Of a stretch of DNA of 64,000 nt, positions 63,213-64,000 are shown piece by piece. A model generated the notes under the pieces. It did no database searches. It saw nothing but the letters and a program-made list of their open reading frames with translations, and was not told where the DNA came from. The number at the start of each line of letters is the position of its first letter. Position 1 is the first letter of the stretch. Origin of the DNA: Aradus depressus (Eukaryota > Arthropoda > Insecta > Hemiptera > Aradidae); contig OY759219.1 in the NCBI GenBank assembly GCA_963662175.1, positions 30,360,908 through 30,424,907 on the forward strand, written 5' to 3'. The position numbers and the translations under genes are program-made.

Positions 63213-63610
63213 CATCATCATCGGCGCAACAACTCATGTCTGAGTCAAGGCCTCCTGGATCAGCCTTCGCCAGTCGTCTCGGTCCTGTGCAGCTGTCCTC
63301 CAGTTCCTGACTCGCATCATGCGCAAGCACTGTCCTTCGGCCTTCCAACACTTCTGGTCCCATGGATTTCCTCAAATAATGTTATCATGGTCACCCATCC
63401 TTGCCAAGTGTTCTGCCCATCTTCCGACAAAACATATAGTTTCTGATTCGTTCTTCTCCTCCAGTCCTGTCCGTCGTAGACACCTCTATAGATGCAACTT
63501 AGGATCTGTCTTTCGTGAATCAGGAGTGCTTGTTCGCCGGTCTTTATTATTGTCCATGTTTCAAAACCGTAAGCTAACAGGTCGAATCAAGGTTTTTTAG
63601 AGTTCCAGCT
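63213..63610 (-). pseudogene. RTE-like LINE C-terminal fragment, antisense
   Basis: Minus-strand reading contains, in several frames, an SYGFETWTI stretch, GRWAEHLARMGDHD, and VRNWRTAAQDRDDWRRLIQE near the end, followed by a (CAT)n-like 3' tail at 63213-63222 on the plus strand. The order GSETW-x ... GHxARM ... WR-x2-A-x-DR-x2-WR is that of the C-terminus of insect RTE-type and related LINE polyproteins. It is broken by frameshifts and stops; RT core and endonuclease are absent. The 93-codon plus frame here is the antisense shadow. Confidence 0.75.
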
Positions 63611-63719
63611 TTGTTGCCCTAGAAAGCAAGTTACTTCTGAAGTAACGCCGGAGTCCAAAGAAACAGCTGTTGGACTTGGTGATCCTGCTCCTTATTTCAT
63701 TTCATTTGAGAGGTTATTG
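63611..63719. other. unassigned DNA
   Basis: May be the continuation of the RTE-like fragment (AAGTTACTTCTGAAGTAACG is a small palindrome); otherwise unassigned. Confidence 0.35.
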
Positions 63720-63845
63720 TCCACAAAAGCTAATTTACTCAAACGGTCAATTGGTTTTGGAGGTTGGAGGGAGAGCGAAAAAATAGTTGATTCGTGCTTG
63801 GGAAGTACATAGCCAGTGATTCATCGACAAATTTGTTATGATGTA
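63720..63845 (+). repeat. family A end
   Basis: CAAACGGTCAATTGGTTTTG, GGAGGGAGAGCGAAAAAATA and GGGAAGTACATAGCCAGTGA, ending in TTCATCGACAAATTTG. Confidence 0.7.
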
Positions 63846-64000
63846 GGGGGGGGGGGGGGGGGGGGTGATCAAAAAGTTCCAAGACTTTTTGCATTGCGCA
63901 CCAACGAAGCGTCGGAGAGCGGTACGGTTCACAGCATTAGTTGTTTTAACTATTCCTGAGCTCAGCTGTTTTTGTGACATTTGCGCGAGGCTGTGAGGAG
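63846..64000 (+). mobile_element. poly(G) tract and edge of a second mariner-like element
   Basis: 20 G at 63846-63865, then TGATCAAAAAGTTCCAAGAC, and GCTCAGCTGTTTTTGTGACA before the window ends. This resembles the 5' non-coding region of animal mariners, but the transposase would lie beyond the window. Low-moderate confidence. Confidence 0.5.

Noticed and set aside
63319..63600. 93-codon plus-strand frame
   Set aside because: It is antisense to an RTE-like LINE fragment whose minus strand has the recognisable WR-x-AAQDRDDWR motif.

Overview
This window looks like AT-rich, repeat-dense nuclear DNA from an arthropod, most likely an insect. The evidence is the density of insect-type transposons (irritans-like mariner, Tigger/pogo, hAT, Helitron, jockey-, R1- and RTE-like LINEs), a tRNA-derived SINE whose 3' tail is (AACCT)n, the C-strand of the insect telomere repeat TTAGG, and the absence of any bacterial gene layout. 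I cannot name the species. No intact host protein-coding gene, rRNA or functional tRNA is visible; the window could be intergenic or lie within a very large intron.

Almost everything recognisable is mobile or repetitive. (1) A ~345-bp tRNA-derived SINE occurs about 25 times in both orientations. At least four copies keep target-site duplications, and two places hold head-to-head or tail-to-tail chimeras. (2) The commonest sequence is an unnamed modular repeat, called family A here. It carries a TATACGAAGTATA-like motif, a repeated ~130-bp module and a GGTGATTCACC end, and it appears in some 30 places, often as the host into which other elements inserted. (3) DNA transposons: two Tigger-like MITEs built from iterated CTCGAA motifs, a third with CCGG-type ends, several hAT MITEs, three non-autonomous Helitrons, a gutted mariner and the edge of a second one. 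(4) 3' ends of non-LTR retrotransposons: jockey-like at 1.1, 37.3 and 49.3 kb, R1/I-like at 9.9, 49.7 and 51.5 kb, an unassigned LINE at 3.6 kb, and RTE-like at 63.2 kb.

Layout: 1-15 kb is mixed SINE, family A, LINE and MITE debris. 15-20 kb has two near-identical Helitrons. 20-31 kb has SINEs, a GC-rich island with a hAT-like MITE, a Tigger-like MITE and family A. 30.7-35.1 kb has an AT-rich MITE, a hAT MITE split by a SINE, and a 21-copy 52-bp satellite grown from its end. 37-40.4 kb has a jockey end, a ~150-bp tandem array and a 31-bp minisatellite. 42-52 kb is nested SINE, family A, hAT and Tigger, with an R1-like gene end split by a hAT MITE. 52-57 kb holds two diverged copies of an unclassified repeat. 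59-60.7 kb is a 156-bp tandem array with an open frame, interrupted by a mariner. 61-64 kb ends with a SINE, a Helitron, an RTE fragment and a second mariner edge.

The elements do not form a pathway; their value is the insertion history. The clearest cases are the hAT MITE at 49902-50458 with a perfect 8-bp duplication inside a coding frame, SINE copies with 11-13-bp duplications, and a LINE end with a 17-bp duplication. All calls come from reading the sequence; no database search was run.
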